Shown: positions 17,238 through 26,989, numbered from the stretch's first letter. The stretch is 64,000 nt of DNA from Nereida sp965655635 (GCF_965655635.1 NZ_CBFHHE010000002.1:71966-135965), one strand, 5' to 3'. The notes: a model not told the origin generated them from the sequence alone. Made by a program: numbers and translations.

Positions 17238-19145
17238 TTATGTTGAGCGGCGGAACAGGTTAGTCAGTGACGTCCAGATGCTTGGTGCCTCTTCGGTCTC
17301 GGACGGGGTACTGAGATACGGTGCGCGGTGCACTGTTTTGCCGTCTTTGAATTGCGCAGCATGAAGGGCGGCATATGCCCCACCAAGCGCCATCAGCGCC
17401 CCGTGGCTGCCTTCCTCAACGACGCGCCCTCGGTCCATCACCACAATCTTGTCGGCGTTTTGAATTGTGGACAAGCGATGCGCGATCACAAGTGTTGTGC
17501 GGCCTTTTGAAAGCTTCTCAAGCGCATCTTGGACCAGTTTTTCTGATTGGGTGTCGAGAGCGGATGTAGCCTCGTCCAACAGCAAGATCGGCGTGTCGCG
17601 CAAAAGTGCGCGCGCGATCGCGACACGCTGTCGTTGTCCGCCAGAAAGGGCTGACCCCCGTGGACCAGCGGGGGTATCAATGCCCTGTTCAAGCTTGGGC
17701 AAAAACGCACTGACGTGGGCCGCATCAAGGGCAGCAGCAAGCTGTTCGTCCGTGACGTCGCCCTGACCTAACAAAATGTTTTCGCGGATTGTTTCATCAA
17801 AGAGCAGCGCGTCTTGGGTCACCACGGAATAGAGCGAGCGTAGCGCGTTGATGTCAAATTGAGTAATGTCTGTGTCGCCCAACATGACTTGACCGGCGCT
17901 TGGGTCATTGAGGCGAGTCAGCAAGTTGAACACAGTCGATTTGCCCGCGCCAGATGCGCCTACCAGCGCGGTCGTTTGGCCTGCAACAGCGGTAAAGCTT
18001 GCGCCCTGCAAAACTGGATGATCGCCGTAGCTAAGATGCACGTCGCGTAGGATAATGTCGCCGGTTTCTGCAGGTAGCGGGGTTACGGAAACTGGCGCTT
18101 TGATCTGATCCGGCGTGGTTTCAAACAACTCTTTGAGGCGTTCAATCCCCGCCGCAGCCGTTTGCCAGATACCTGCAAGACCGGCCAAGCGGCGCAGGGG
18201 CTCAAACGCAAATCCCATGGCCGTAAAGAACGACATGAACTCACCGATGGTCTTTTCGCCCGAGATGATGTCGCTCGCGCCGTAAACCAGTACGGCGAAA
18301 AAGCCGATGCCTGCCACCAAATCCGCAAGACCAGACATCATCGCACGGCCAATCGCGGCTTGCACCTCAACGCGGACACGTTTCGAGATCAGTCCGGTGT
18401 AGCGGTCATCTTGATACGTCTCCAAGCGGTTCAGCTTGATGGGGGCCATGCCGTGGAAAATTTCATCAAGCCGCGTCGACATAGAGGCCGCAACATCGCG
18501 GGCATTTGTGGCTTTGCGCCGCACAAACCGCTGCATCAGTTGGCTTGGCAGGATCATAAGCGGCAGCCCGATTAGGGTGACAAGCGTCCAGACCCAATCG
18601 ATGGACAGTACCACAACCAAAAGCGCCACAAGGGTCACTGCATCACGGCCAGCACCGGTAATCAGCGCCATCCAGACTTGGTTCACGCCTTGCACATCGC
18701 CTTGCACACGCTCAATCAGGTATCCCGGTGGGTTTTTCTGATGAAATCCCATGTCGAGGCTCATCAGGTGACGCGCCATATCAGATTTAATGGTGCCTTC
18801 GGTCTTTTGGGCGATGCGCGTAAGGATCGCGCGTTGGCCAACAGTTGTGATGGCACGAACTGCAAAAATGCCAAAAATTACTCCGCCTACGACGTAAGCA
18901 GCACTTTTGTTACCGCCCACAAACACTGTGTCGAACATCGGCTGCAGCATATACGACAACAGCCCCAGCATGGAGCCTTCGATGGCCATAAAGATCAACG
19001 CGATGATCAGCCAGCCCGTATGCGGACGCAAAAACCGTGTCCAAAGCCAGTTAAAAAGCGCGCGGTCCGTAAGGGTGCGAGGCGTGCCCGCAGCAACAAG
19101 GCTTTGCGCGGCTAGATCAGTTGGAGGAGGGGATCTTTCGGTCAC
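17238..19145 (-). CDS. MsbA-like ABC exporter (fused membrane and ATPase domains)
   Basis: A 635-residue half-transporter: six predicted membrane helices in residues about 35-330, then an ATPase with Walker A GASGAGKST (396-404), signature LSGGQ (500-504), Walker B ILLLDEA (near 520) and the H-loop His in VIAHRLST (near 555). This is the layout of MsbA/LipA-type homodimeric exporters of lipid A or phospholipid, and of bacterial multidrug exporters; sequence alone does not choose between them. A basic 30-residue C-terminal extension follows the ATPase. It probably shares a transcript with ygfZ. Confidence 0.88.
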   Translation of the reverse strand: MTERSPPPTDLAAQSLVAAGTPRTLTDRALFNWLWTRFLRPHTGWLIIALIFMAIEGSMLGLLSYMLQPMFDTVFVGGNKSAAYVVGGVIFGIFAVRAITTVGQRAILTRIAQKTEGTIKSDMARHLMSLDMGFHQKNPPGYLIERVQGDVQGVNQVWMALITGAGRDAVTLVALLVVVLSIDWVWTLVTLIGLPLMILPSQLMQRFVRRKATNARDVAASMSTRLDEIFHGMAPIKLNRLETYQDDRYTGLISKRVRVEVQAAIGRAMMSGLADLVAGIGFFAVLVYGASDIISGEKTIGEFMSFFTAMGFAFEPLRRLAGLAGIWQTAAAGIERLKELFETTPDQIKAPVSVTPLPAETGDIILRDVHLSYGDHPVLQGASFTAVAGQTTALVGASGAGKSTVFNLLTRLNDPSAGQVMLGDTDITQFDINALRSLYSVVTQDALLFDETIRENILLGQGDVTDEQLAAALDAAHVSAFLPKLEQGIDTPAGPRGSALSGGQRQRVAIARALLRDTPILLLDEATSALDTQSEKLVQDALEKLSKGRTTLVIAHRLSTIQNADKIVVMDRGRVVEEGSHGALMALGGAYAALHAAQFKDGKTVHRAPYLSTPSETEEAPSIWTSLTNLFRRST

Positions 19146-19300
19146 TGTCGTTGCGCACTTTCAGTTAGGCAGGGCAGATGCGTAACCTACGGTCTATTCT
19201 GGCAAACAGGTTGGCGCAAGGGTCACGAATTGACCAACACGCATCGGCGGTCTAGCTCTAGGCCATCGGAACAGATCCGAGCTTTTCAAGGATATTTACA

Positions 19301-20497
19301 ATGACATCGCTTGCCCACGGTCGCCACTACCTCGCCATTCCTGGTCCCTCTGTTATGCCGGACCGGGTGTTGCAGGCGATGCACCGCCCGTCGCCCAACA
19401 TTTATGAGGGCGAACTGATTGAGATCACTGAAACACTTCCCGCAGATCTCAAGGCGATGGCGCGGACCAAGCATCACGTGGCGATGTATATCGGGAACGG
19501 CCATGCCGCGTGGGAGGCTGCTTTGTTCAACACGCTTTCGGCAGGTAATGAGGTGATCGTCATCATGACCGGACTGTTCGCTAATGGCTGGGCGGATATG
19601 GCCAAGGCGATGGGCGTCACCGCGCATGTTCTGGATTTCGGCAGACGCAGCAGTTTTGATCCCGCCCGTGTCGCCGAGGCTCTTGTGGCGACACCTCAGG
19701 CCAAAGCGGTCTTAATGGTGCACGTTGATACATCGACCTCAGTCAAAAACGACGTGTTTGCCGTGCGTGCTTTGATGGATGAGGCGGGCAGTGATGCGCT
19801 GTTAATGGTGGATTGTATCGCTAGTTTTGGCTGTGATGATTTCCGCATGGACGAGTGGGGCGTCGATGTGATGGTCGCGGGTTGTCAAAAGGGCCTGATG
19901 GTGCCGGCGGGGATGAGTTTTGTTTTCTACAGCGACAAAGCCGATGGCATCCGCGAAACGAACGGATGCCTGTCGCGCTATTGGGATTGGCGCCCGCGCA
20001 CGAACCCAGAGCTTTTCTATCTGCATTGGTGCGGCACAGCCCCGACGCATCATATTTATGGATTGCGCGAAGCGTTGGATATTATCAACGAAGAAGGCTA
20101 TGAGAACGTATTGGCGCGGCACCGTGTATTGGCCGAAGCCGTTTGGGCCGCGTTTGAGTGTTGGTCCCAAGACGGCCCGCTTGAGTTGAACATCGCAGAT
20201 CGTGCGCTGCGCAGTCACGCGGTAACAACATTGCGCACCGGCGCCCCGCACGCGACGACCCTGCGAAATTGGGTGAGCGCAAATGCGGGTCTTACGCTTG
20301 GTATCGGGTTGGGCATGGCAACTGAGGACGATCCAAAGTCAGACGGTTTCTTCCGTGTCGGTCACATGGGTCACGTGAATGCGCAAATGATTTTGGGTGC
20401 GTTGGGCATAATTCAAACAGGGCTTGTAGCCACTGGCTTGCCCCATGGGCACGGAGCACTTGAAGCTGCGACGCGCGTTCTGGCGGGGCAGGGATAA
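19301..20497 (+). CDS. Class V PLP aminotransferase (serine/alanine-glyoxylate type)
   Basis: A 398-residue PLP enzyme of the class V fold. MYIGNGHAAWEAAL near residue 65-78 is the phosphate/PLP cup, VDTSTSVKND near 147 and MVDCIASFGCDDF near 169-181 carry the Asp facing the PLP nitrogen, and the Schiff-base Lys is in AGCQKGLMVPAG near 195. These are the features of alanine-glyoxylate/serine-glyoxylate aminotransferases. Such enzymes serve the serine cycle, photorespiration-like glyoxylate removal or pyridoxamine transamination; no neighbour tells which. It is monocistronic. Confidence 0.85.
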   Translation: MTSLAHGRHYLAIPGPSVMPDRVLQAMHRPSPNIYEGELIEITETLPADLKAMARTKHHVAMYIGNGHAAWEAALFNTLSAGNEVIVIMTGLFANGWADMAKAMGVTAHVLDFGRRSSFDPARVAEALVATPQAKAVLMVHVDTSTSVKNDVFAVRALMDEAGSDALLMVDCIASFGCDDFRMDEWGVDVMVAGCQKGLMVPAGMSFVFYSDKADGIRETNGCLSRYWDWRPRTNPELFYLHWCGTAPTHHIYGLREALDIINEEGYENVLARHRVLAEAVWAAFECWSQDGPLELNIADRALRSHAVTTLRTGAPHATTLRNWVSANAGLTLGIGLGMATEDDPKSDGFFRVGHMGHVNAQMILGALGIIQTGLVATGLPHGHGALEAATRVLAGQG

Positions 20498-20520
20498 AAG
20501 CACAGGATGTTTAAAGGTTT

Positions 20521-20739
20521 TCAGGCGCGTTTTTTGATTTTTTGTGGAATGCGCCTGATGATTAACAGGTCAAAACTGTAGGCAAAGAGCATCACGCCAA
20601 CAGCACCCCAGATGGTGTAGATGGCGAAGATCGCCATAAATAGCAGCGCGCCAAAACTCCATAGGAACGGCTTTGTGTAACGCTCTGCACGGTCAGACAC
20701 GGGTTTTCGATAAGACATACTCTGCACGCTAGAAGCCAA
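20521..20739 (-). CDS. Small two-helix membrane protein, unknown function
   Basis: A 72-residue protein with hydrophobic segments at about residues 26-45 and 47-62 and a very basic C-terminus (RRIPQKIKKRA). It is coded downstream of the HisC-like gene on the same strand with a 53 bp gap. Family not recognised. Confidence 0.6.
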   Translation of the reverse strand: MASSVQSMSYRKPVSDRAERYTKPFLWSFGALLFMAIFAIYTIWGAVGVMLFAYSFDLLIIRRIPQKIKKRA

Positions 20740-20792
20740 TGGTTAAACATAACTTTATGGCGGCAAAGCTAACAGGCAAGAATTAATTCAAA

Positions 20793-21899
20793 TTACGCCA
20801 ACTTCGCCATAGTCGCTGCAAATGCCTTTTCAAATGCGTCCATGGCATCTTTCGGGCCGCAGGACACGCGGATGGCACGGCTTTGTGGGGCCACGGCGGG
20901 CTTGCGCACGAAGATGCCGCGTTCGAGTAATTCGTTCATCACCCTGACTGCGAAAGCCTCGTCACGGCCGCAATCAATTGCCACAAAATTGGTATGTGAG
21001 GGCAGACAGGTAAGCCCGTGCGCGCGAGCTGTGTCAGCGATGCGCGCCTTGGATGCTTCGATTTGCGCTACTGTTTGCTTTAGATAGCTTTGGTCTTGCA
21101 ATGCGGCTAGCGCACCAGCCATCCCGACCCGCGACATCCCGAAATGGTTTCGCACTTTGTTGAATGCGGCGATGACATCAGGCGCGCCAAGTGCGTAGCC
21201 GACCCGTACACCGGCAAGCCCATAAGCCTTTGAAAATGTGCGCATCCGAACGACATTCGGGGTATTGGCATCAATCTGCGGCAGGTCATGATGGGTGTCT
21301 GCATATGCTTCGTCGAGCACCAAAAGAACGCCTACTGGAATGTCTTTAATGGCTGCCTCAATCACTTTTGCACTATGTGCCGTACCCATCGGATTGTCGG
21401 GGTTTGAGAGATACATCAGCTTGGTGCGCGGGGTCTGTTGCGCTTTTGCCCATAGGGCAGGGATGTCTTCATGGTCGTCTTGGTATGGCACTGTCGCCAA
21501 TGTGCCGCCAAATCCTACAACATGATAATTGAAAGTGGGGTAGGCCCCAAGCGACGTGACCGCATGGTCACCTTCAGTAATTGTGAGACGCACTAGATTG
21601 GCCAAAAGACCGTCGATGCCTTCACCGATCATGATGTGATCTGGGCTGACGCTGTGAAACTCAGCCAAAGCGTGTTTCAGCTCATGCGCCTCTGGATCGG
21701 CGTATTGCCAAGCCTCAGTTGCTGCGTGCTGCATAGCCGCAATAGCTTTGGTTGAGGGGCCAAAGGCAGACTCGTTTGCGCCAAGCCGCGCGGTAAAGGC
21801 CTCACCACGGGCGCGTTCCTGCGCCTCTGGCCCAACAAAAGGGACCGAGGCCGGCAACTCACGGGCGAGCGGCGTCAGAAAATCATTGCTCATGTTCAA
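20793..21899 (-). CDS. Histidinol-phosphate aminotransferase-like class I/II PLP enzyme
   Basis: A 368-residue fold-type I aminotransferase. SNPDNPMGT near residue 158 and LDEAYADTHHD near 192 are in place, and the Schiff-base Lys is in MRTFSKAYGLAGVRVGYALG near 222-241. The C-terminal RVSCGPKDAMDAFEKAF contains the substrate carboxylate/phosphate Arg. This is the HisC pattern, but many Rhodobacterales have more than one HisC-like protein, some acting on aromatic amino acids, and there are no other his genes here. The start at 21899 precedes a second Met at 21893. It lies 38 bp downstream of valS. Confidence 0.82.
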   Translation of the reverse strand: MNMSNDFLTPLARELPASVPFVGPEAQERARGEAFTARLGANESAFGPSTKAIAAMQHAATEAWQYADPEAHELKHALAEFHSVSPDHIMIGEGIDGLLANLVRLTITEGDHAVTSLGAYPTFNYHVVGFGGTLATVPYQDDHEDIPALWAKAQQTPRTKLMYLSNPDNPMGTAHSAKVIEAAIKDIPVGVLLVLDEAYADTHHDLPQIDANTPNVVRMRTFSKAYGLAGVRVGYALGAPDVIAAFNKVRNHFGMSRVGMAGALAALQDQSYLKQTVAQIEASKARIADTARAHGLTCLPSHTNFVAIDCGRDEAFAVRVMNELLERGIFVRKPAVAPQSRAIRVSCGPKDAMDAFEKAFAATMAKLA

Positions 21900-21937
21900 T
21901 ACCTTTCCTTGCCGCCCGAAGGCCCGTGAGTGCCTGC

Positions 21938-24829
21938 CTAAATCTCGGCCAAGCGGGCCAAAGCTGCGCGTACAATCTCTGCCTCGCCTTGACGCTCTGA
22001 CAGGTTCGCTTTGGCTTCTTCAACCACTTCCGCAGGTGCGGATTGTGCGAACTTTGGATTGTTGACGCGGCCCTCGAGCCCTTTGATTTCCTTCTCAAGC
22101 TTGAGCAGGTTTTTGGATAGGCGGGCGTTTTCTTTGTCCACGTCGATAATGTCTTTGAGCGGCAGCGCAAAGCTTGATGCACCTGCGTTCACAGAGATCG
22201 CCCCTTTGGGTGTCTCGGCTGCGTTAGACAGGTTATCGATCCGCGCAAGACGTTTGATCATTGCCTCATTGGCGGTGTAGGCCGCCCGCGCTGCCGGATC
22301 GATATTGATCGCGAGAACCGGAATATAGAGGCCCGCAGGCACGTTCATTTGCGCGCGTGCGGAACGGACTGCGTCGATGAAAGAGATCACCCAGTTCAGT
22401 TCTTCATCCGCTGCCGGATCCACAAGGTCCGCGCCGTAGCTTGGCCATTCTGCATGGACCAACATGGATGTGCGGTCGTCTGATGTGCCCCAAAGTTCTT
22501 CGGTGACATAAGGCATAATGGGATGCAGAAGGATCAAACACTGATCCAAAACCCATGCCATGGTCGCTTGGGTTTCGGCTTTGTGCGTATCATCATCGCC
22601 CTGCAAAAGCGGCTTTGACAGCTCCACGTACCAATCACAAACCTTGCCCCACACAAATGCATAAAGCGCATTTGCCGCATCGTTAAAGCGGTAAGCTTCA
22701 AGCGCTGCGTTCACGTCTGCAAACACTTTGGCCGTCTCACCAATGATCCAGCGGTTGACTGCGGCGGTGGGCTCTGGACGCATGCCGTTGCTGCCCACAG
22801 CGCCGTTCATTTCGGCAAAGCGGTGGGCGTTCCAGATTTTGGTGCCAAAGTTACGGTAGCCCGCGATGCGCTGCATATCGAGTTTCAGCACCCCGCCCAG
22901 AGACGCCATCGCCGCATTGGCAAAACGCAACGCATCGGCGCCGTATTCGTCAATGATGTCAATTGGGTCGATCACGTTGCCGGTGGTTTTCGACATCTTC
23001 TTTCCTTGGGCATCGCGTACGAGACCGTGCAGATAGACTGTGTCGAACGGAATGTCGTTCACCACGGACATTTGCATCATCATCATTCGGGCAACCCAGA
23101 AGAACAGAATATCTGTACCAGTAATCAGCGTTGATGTGGGGTGGTAGCGCGCCAGTTCTGCGGTTTGTTCCGGCCAGCCAAGTGTGCCGATTGGCCAAAG
23201 GCCGGACGAAAACCATGTGTCCAGAACATCGGGATCACGGGTCAGCTTTACACCGTCACCTGCAAGTGCTTGGGCCTCTACTTCGGTTGCCGCGCAGTAC
23301 TGATTGCCGTCGCCGTCAAACCAAACGGGGATCTGGTGTCCCCACCACAACTGCCGCGAGATGCACCAAGGTTCGATGTTCTCGAGCCAGTGGAAGTATA
23401 CTTTCTCTTCGCTCTTGGGCAAAATTGTCGTGCGGCCGTCACGCACAGCATCAAGGGCGGGGCCCACGATTTTCGACGCATCAACAAACCATTGATCCGT
23501 CAACATAGGTTCCATCACCACTTTGGAGCGGTCACAGAAGGGCTGCATGATCGGCTTGTTCTCAACAAGTGGCACGCTTCGGGTTGCCTCGTTGCCGTCC
23601 TCATCTGTGAAGGTCTCTTGGGTCATCACGGCCAAACCTTCGGCTGTGATGTTGGCGATCACTTTCTTACGGGCCTCAAACCGATCAAGGCCGCGGTAAT
23701 CATCGGGGACAAGGTTCATCGCGGCAATTTTCGCCTCGTCGAAGTCTTCCTCGCCGCGCGCAATGCGCAAAGCCGTTGCGGCTTCCTCGGCATAGCTGCG
23801 GCCATCGGCGCGCATTGCTGCTTTGGTGTCCATCAGGTTATAAAGCGGGATGCCAGCGCGCTTTGCCACCAGATAGTCATTGGGATCGTGCGCGCCGGTG
23901 ATTTTCACCGCACCAGAGCCGAAGTCCATATCGGGGTAATCATCGGTGATGATCGGGATTAAGCGACGGTGCTCTTTGGGCCCCACGGGAATTTCGCACA
24001 GCTTACCAACGATTGGCGCATAGCGTTCATCGCGCGGATTTACGGCAACAGCACCGTCCCCAAGCATTGTTTCAGGGCGCGTGGTCGCGATGGAGATATA
24101 GTCCCGCTCTTCACGCAGGATTTCGACGCCATCAGCATCTTTCTCGATGTAAGTATATGTCTCACCACCCGCCAGCGGGTATTTGAAGTGCCACATATGG
24201 CCCGCGACTTCGACGTTCTCAACCTCAAGATCAGAGATTGCCGTTTCAAAATGGGGGTCCCAGTTCACCAGACGTTTGCCGCGGTAGATCAGGCCTTTGT
24301 TATACATCTCTACGAAGACTTTGATGACAGCATCGTGAAAGTTTGGTGCGCCGTTGCCAGCTTCTGGGTCACCTTTGGCGCCGCCCATCGTGAAGGCCTC
24401 ACGGTCCCAATCACAAGACGCGCCAAGACGTTTCAGCTGACCGATGATATTGCCACGTGTGCGGGTTTTTTGTTCCCAAACGCGCTTAATAAAGGCGTCA
24501 CGGCCCATTTCGGCACGGGTGGGTTCGCCATTGGCGGCCATTTCACGCTCGGTAACAAGCTGGGTTGCGATACCAGCATGATCTGTGCCCGCTTGCCACA
24601 GGGTGTCGTAGCCCTGCATGCGTTTCCAGCGGATCAAGATGTCTTGCAGCGTGTTGTTAAATGCGTGCCCAACGTGCAGATTGCCTGTGACGTTGGGGGG
24701 CGGGATCACGATAGAGAACGTCTCGGGGCGAGATGCGTTCGCACCTGCTTTGAAGGCACCGCTGTCCTCCCATGCTTTGTAAAGACGCGCCTCTGCCTCG
24801 GCTGCATTGAAAGTTTTGTCCAGTGCCAT
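21938..24829 (-). CDS. valS: Valyl-tRNA synthetase
   Basis: A 963-residue class Ia synthetase. The HIGH-type motif is HVGH (residues 52-55, in PPPNVTGNLHVGHAF). The editing (CP1) domain contains SIATTRPETMLGD near 246-258 and GAHDPND near 312. The KMSKS-type loop is KMSKT (611-615). The C-terminal tail is a charged coiled coil (about 890-960), as usual for ValRS. The ATG at 24829 is used; an in-frame ATG at 24913 would add 28 atypical residues. Long open frames on the opposite strand here are shadows. Confidence 0.98.
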   Translation of the reverse strand: MALDKTFNAAEAEARLYKAWEDSGAFKAGANASRPETFSIVIPPPNVTGNLHVGHAFNNTLQDILIRWKRMQGYDTLWQAGTDHAGIATQLVTEREMAANGEPTRAEMGRDAFIKRVWEQKTRTRGNIIGQLKRLGASCDWDREAFTMGGAKGDPEAGNGAPNFHDAVIKVFVEMYNKGLIYRGKRLVNWDPHFETAISDLEVENVEVAGHMWHFKYPLAGGETYTYIEKDADGVEILREERDYISIATTRPETMLGDGAVAVNPRDERYAPIVGKLCEIPVGPKEHRRLIPIITDDYPDMDFGSGAVKITGAHDPNDYLVAKRAGIPLYNLMDTKAAMRADGRSYAEEAATALRIARGEEDFDEAKIAAMNLVPDDYRGLDRFEARKKVIANITAEGLAVMTQETFTDEDGNEATRSVPLVENKPIMQPFCDRSKVVMEPMLTDQWFVDASKIVGPALDAVRDGRTTILPKSEEKVYFHWLENIEPWCISRQLWWGHQIPVWFDGDGNQYCAATEVEAQALAGDGVKLTRDPDVLDTWFSSGLWPIGTLGWPEQTAELARYHPTSTLITGTDILFFWVARMMMMQMSVVNDIPFDTVYLHGLVRDAQGKKMSKTTGNVIDPIDIIDEYGADALRFANAAMASLGGVLKLDMQRIAGYRNFGTKIWNAHRFAEMNGAVGSNGMRPEPTAAVNRWIIGETAKVFADVNAALEAYRFNDAANALYAFVWGKVCDWYVELSKPLLQGDDDTHKAETQATMAWVLDQCLILLHPIMPYVTEELWGTSDDRTSMLVHAEWPSYGADLVDPAADEELNWVISFIDAVRSARAQMNVPAGLYIPVLAINIDPAARAAYTANEAMIKRLARIDNLSNAAETPKGAISVNAGASSFALPLKDIIDVDKENARLSKNLLKLEKEIKGLEGRVNNPKFAQSAPAEVVEEAKANLSERQGEAEIVRAALARLAEI

Positions 24830-25008
24830 CGATCTTGATCCCTTATCAGATTGGCCCTCAGATAGCCGAGCTGCGTCCCAAGGAAAAGGCCTGTGAGCAG
24901 ACAACTGACCCATTGCGGCTGCGTTACGAAATATTACACTGTTTTCACGTCAGTTTGGTTGGGGTGTGATGGCCGCTTGTGCGATGGCTGGTCCAAGGAG
25001 TGCGCGTT

Positions 25009-26070
25009 GTGTTTAGGCGATTATTCAAGTGGATTACGCGGGGACCTGCTCCGCAGCAAATCAAGGAAGGCACGCATAGCGCCAGCGTGACCCATGTCAT
25101 CATCCTTGATGGGACCATGTCATCGTTGAACCCGGGGCGTGAGACGAACGTGGGGCATGTGTTCAAACTCCTGCAAGAAGTCGGTGAAAGCCCGCAATTG
25201 TCCGTTTATTATGAGCCGGGCATCCAGTGGTATGACTGGCGCACGACGTGGGATGTCATGGTAGGCCGCGGCATCAACCGGCAAATCCGGCGGGCCTACG
25301 GGTATCTGTCTAGTCGTTACAGGGCAGGCGACAAAATTGTTCTGGTTGGGTTTTCGCGCGGAGCGTATGCTGTACGAAGTTTGGCGGGCATGGTGGAGAA
25401 AATTGGCCTTTTGCAGCGCGAACACGCAACAATGCGCAATATTCGCACGGCCTACAGGCATTACGAAAGCGGCAGTAATTCAGACGTGCGGCGCGCGTTT
25501 TCGGATGCCCATTGCCATCCAGAGACACCGATTGAGATGATTGGCGTTTGGGACACGGTCAAAGCCCTTGGGCTACGGTTGCCTCTACTGTGGCGGATCA
25601 CCGAAAAGAAGCACCTGTTTCATTCTCACACGCTTGGCCAGAATGTCCGCCACGGGTTTCACGCGTTGGCGCTTGATGAGACGCGGCGGGCATATATGCC
25701 TGTCAAATGGGAGACCCGTCCGGGTTGGCGCGGTGTGCGGATGGAGCAAGTGTGGTTTCGCGGTACGCACGGTGATGTGGGCGGGCAGATTGGGGCATAT
25801 GTGGCGGACCGTGGTTTGGCGAATATCCCGCTGAACTGGATGTTGGGTCACTTGGATCACTGCGGCGTGCCGTTGCCCCGTGACTGGCGTGAGCGCTTTG
25901 TAGAAAACCCTGACGCGCCTTCAACCGGAAACTGGCGTGGGTTGTCGGTGGTGTTTTTGTCCCGCAAACGTCGGCGCGTCGGGCTTGATCCGTCCGAGGC
26001 GATCCACCCGCTGGCCGTTGAGATGCGCCGCGGCATCAGGCGACTTTCTCAAGTTCGAGTCGCGGAGTAA
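25009..26070 (+). CDS. DUF2235 alpha/beta-hydrolase (uncharacterised, Tle1-related fold)
   Basis: A 353-residue protein of the DUF2235 family. THVIILDGTMSSLN near residue 25-38 is the family's N-terminal strand, the nucleophile elbow is VLVGFSRGAYAVRSLAG near residue 106-122, and IGVWDTVKALG near 175 plus WFRGTHGDVGG near 245-255 hold the acid and His candidates. Some relatives (Tle1) are type VI phospholipase effectors, but no secretion genes or PAAR/VgrG genes are nearby. I start at GTG 25009 because AAGGAG lies 8 bp before it; an in-frame ATG at 24979 has no site. The 3' end overlaps metF on the other strand by 35 bp. Confidence 0.82.
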   Translation: MFRRLFKWITRGPAPQQIKEGTHSASVTHVIILDGTMSSLNPGRETNVGHVFKLLQEVGESPQLSVYYEPGIQWYDWRTTWDVMVGRGINRQIRRAYGYLSSRYRAGDKIVLVGFSRGAYAVRSLAGMVEKIGLLQREHATMRNIRTAYRHYESGSNSDVRRAFSDAHCHPETPIEMIGVWDTVKALGLRLPLLWRITEKKHLFHSHTLGQNVRHGFHALALDETRRAYMPVKWETRPGWRGVRMEQVWFRGTHGDVGGQIGAYVADRGLANIPLNWMLGHLDHCGVPLPRDWRERFVENPDAPSTGNWRGLSVVFLSRKRRRVGLDPSEAIHPLAVEMRRGIRRLSQVRVAE

Positions 26071-26902
26071 TCCCCAAAGCATGACAGACGTCCCGCGTCA
26101 TTTCTGGCTTGTTCAGCGTATAGAAATGCAGCTGTTCGACGCCTTCCGTAATCAACGCATCGCACAGCTCTGTTGCCAGTGAAATTGCTAGCAGGTCGGA
26201 ACGGTTGTCGCGGGTTGCTTTATCGAATGCATCATCAAGCCAGCGCGGCGTTGGCGTGCCGCAGGCGTTGGCAAAAGCGCGCACGCCCGACCATGTTTCG
26301 ATCGGCAAAATGCCGGGGATGATCGGCGCAGTGATGCCCGCTGCAGCACAGTGATCGCGGAACCGCAGGAACGTGTCGGCTTCAAAGAAGAACTGCGTTA
26401 ATGCGCTGTCGGCGCCTGCGTCTATTTTTCGTTTCAGCCATTCAACGTTGGCCTTCATGTCCGCGGCATCAGGATGGCAATCCGGATAAGCGCCGACGCG
26501 GATGTGCTCAACGCCTTCTGCTTTAAGCGCGCTGATCAGCTCAAGGGACGATGCAAAGCCTTCGGGGTGTGGTGTGAACTTAGCTTGGTCTTTTGGCGCG
26601 TCGCCGCGAAGTGCCACAATTTGGCGCACACCTTGATCCATGTAGGCGCGCGCAATTTCCAACGTCTCATCACGGGTTTGATCGACGCAGGTCAGATGTG
26701 CGGCTACGGTCAGGTCTGTTTGACTGCTCAGCGCACTCACGGCTTCGTGGGTAAGTTTGCGGGTTGTGCCGCCCGCCCCGTAGGTCACAGACACGAATGA
26801 CGGATCAAGGGGCGCAAGGGTTTGCACGCAATCCCAAAGGCGGAACGCCGCGGGGATGGATTTGGGCGGAAAAAACTCGAAACTCACAGATGGGTTTGGC
26901 AT
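26036..26902 (-). CDS. metF: Methylenetetrahydrofolate reductase
   Basis: A 288-residue flavoprotein that reduces 5,10-methylene-THF to 5-methyl-THF for methionine synthesis. SFEFFPPKS near residue 7 is the family start with the catalytic Glu, VTYGAGGTTR near 40, LTCVDQTRDET near 70, RGDAPKDQ near 102, and FFEADTFLRFRDHC near 175-190. The ATG at 26902 is chosen for its AAGGA site and the family start; upstream in-frame Met codons lie in the regulatory region. It is divergent from a MetR-like LysR gene with a MetR-type site between. Confidence 0.95.
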   Translation of the reverse strand: MPNPSVSFEFFPPKSIPAAFRLWDCVQTLAPLDPSFVSVTYGAGGTTRKLTHEAVSALSSQTDLTVAAHLTCVDQTRDETLEIARAYMDQGVRQIVALRGDAPKDQAKFTPHPEGFASSLELISALKAEGVEHIRVGAYPDCHPDAADMKANVEWLKRKIDAGADSALTQFFFEADTFLRFRDHCAAAGITAPIIPGILPIETWSGVRAFANACGTPTPRWLDDAFDKATRDNRSDLLAISLATELCDALITEGVEQLHFYTLNKPEMTRDVCHALGITPRLELEKVA

Positions 26903-26948
26903 GGTATATTCCTTTTTGGCTTGCGTTTTTGTGCCTGCGGGCATTACC

Positions 26949-26961
26949 TGAGACAAGTTCA
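26949..26961. promoter_or_regulatory. Candidate MetR box TGAG-N5-TTCA between metF and metR
   Basis: TGAGACAAGTTCA matches 7 of 8 fixed positions of the enterobacterial MetR consensus TGAA-N5-TTCA. It lies 47 bp upstream of metF and 28 bp upstream of the LysR gene start. Its place between a metF and a MetR-like gene makes it a good candidate for homocysteine-responsive control. Confidence 0.55.
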
Positions 26962-26989
26962 TAACGCTCACCATCATTATGAGGGCAGC

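Noticed and set aside
23141..24838. Two long plus-strand open frames opposite valS
   Set aside because: Both lie entirely inside the clear valyl-tRNA synthetase gene and show no family motif.
25009..26070. Type VI secretion effector (Tle1)
   Set aside because: The nucleophile elbow fits the wider family, but no VgrG, PAAR, adaptor or immunity gene is near.
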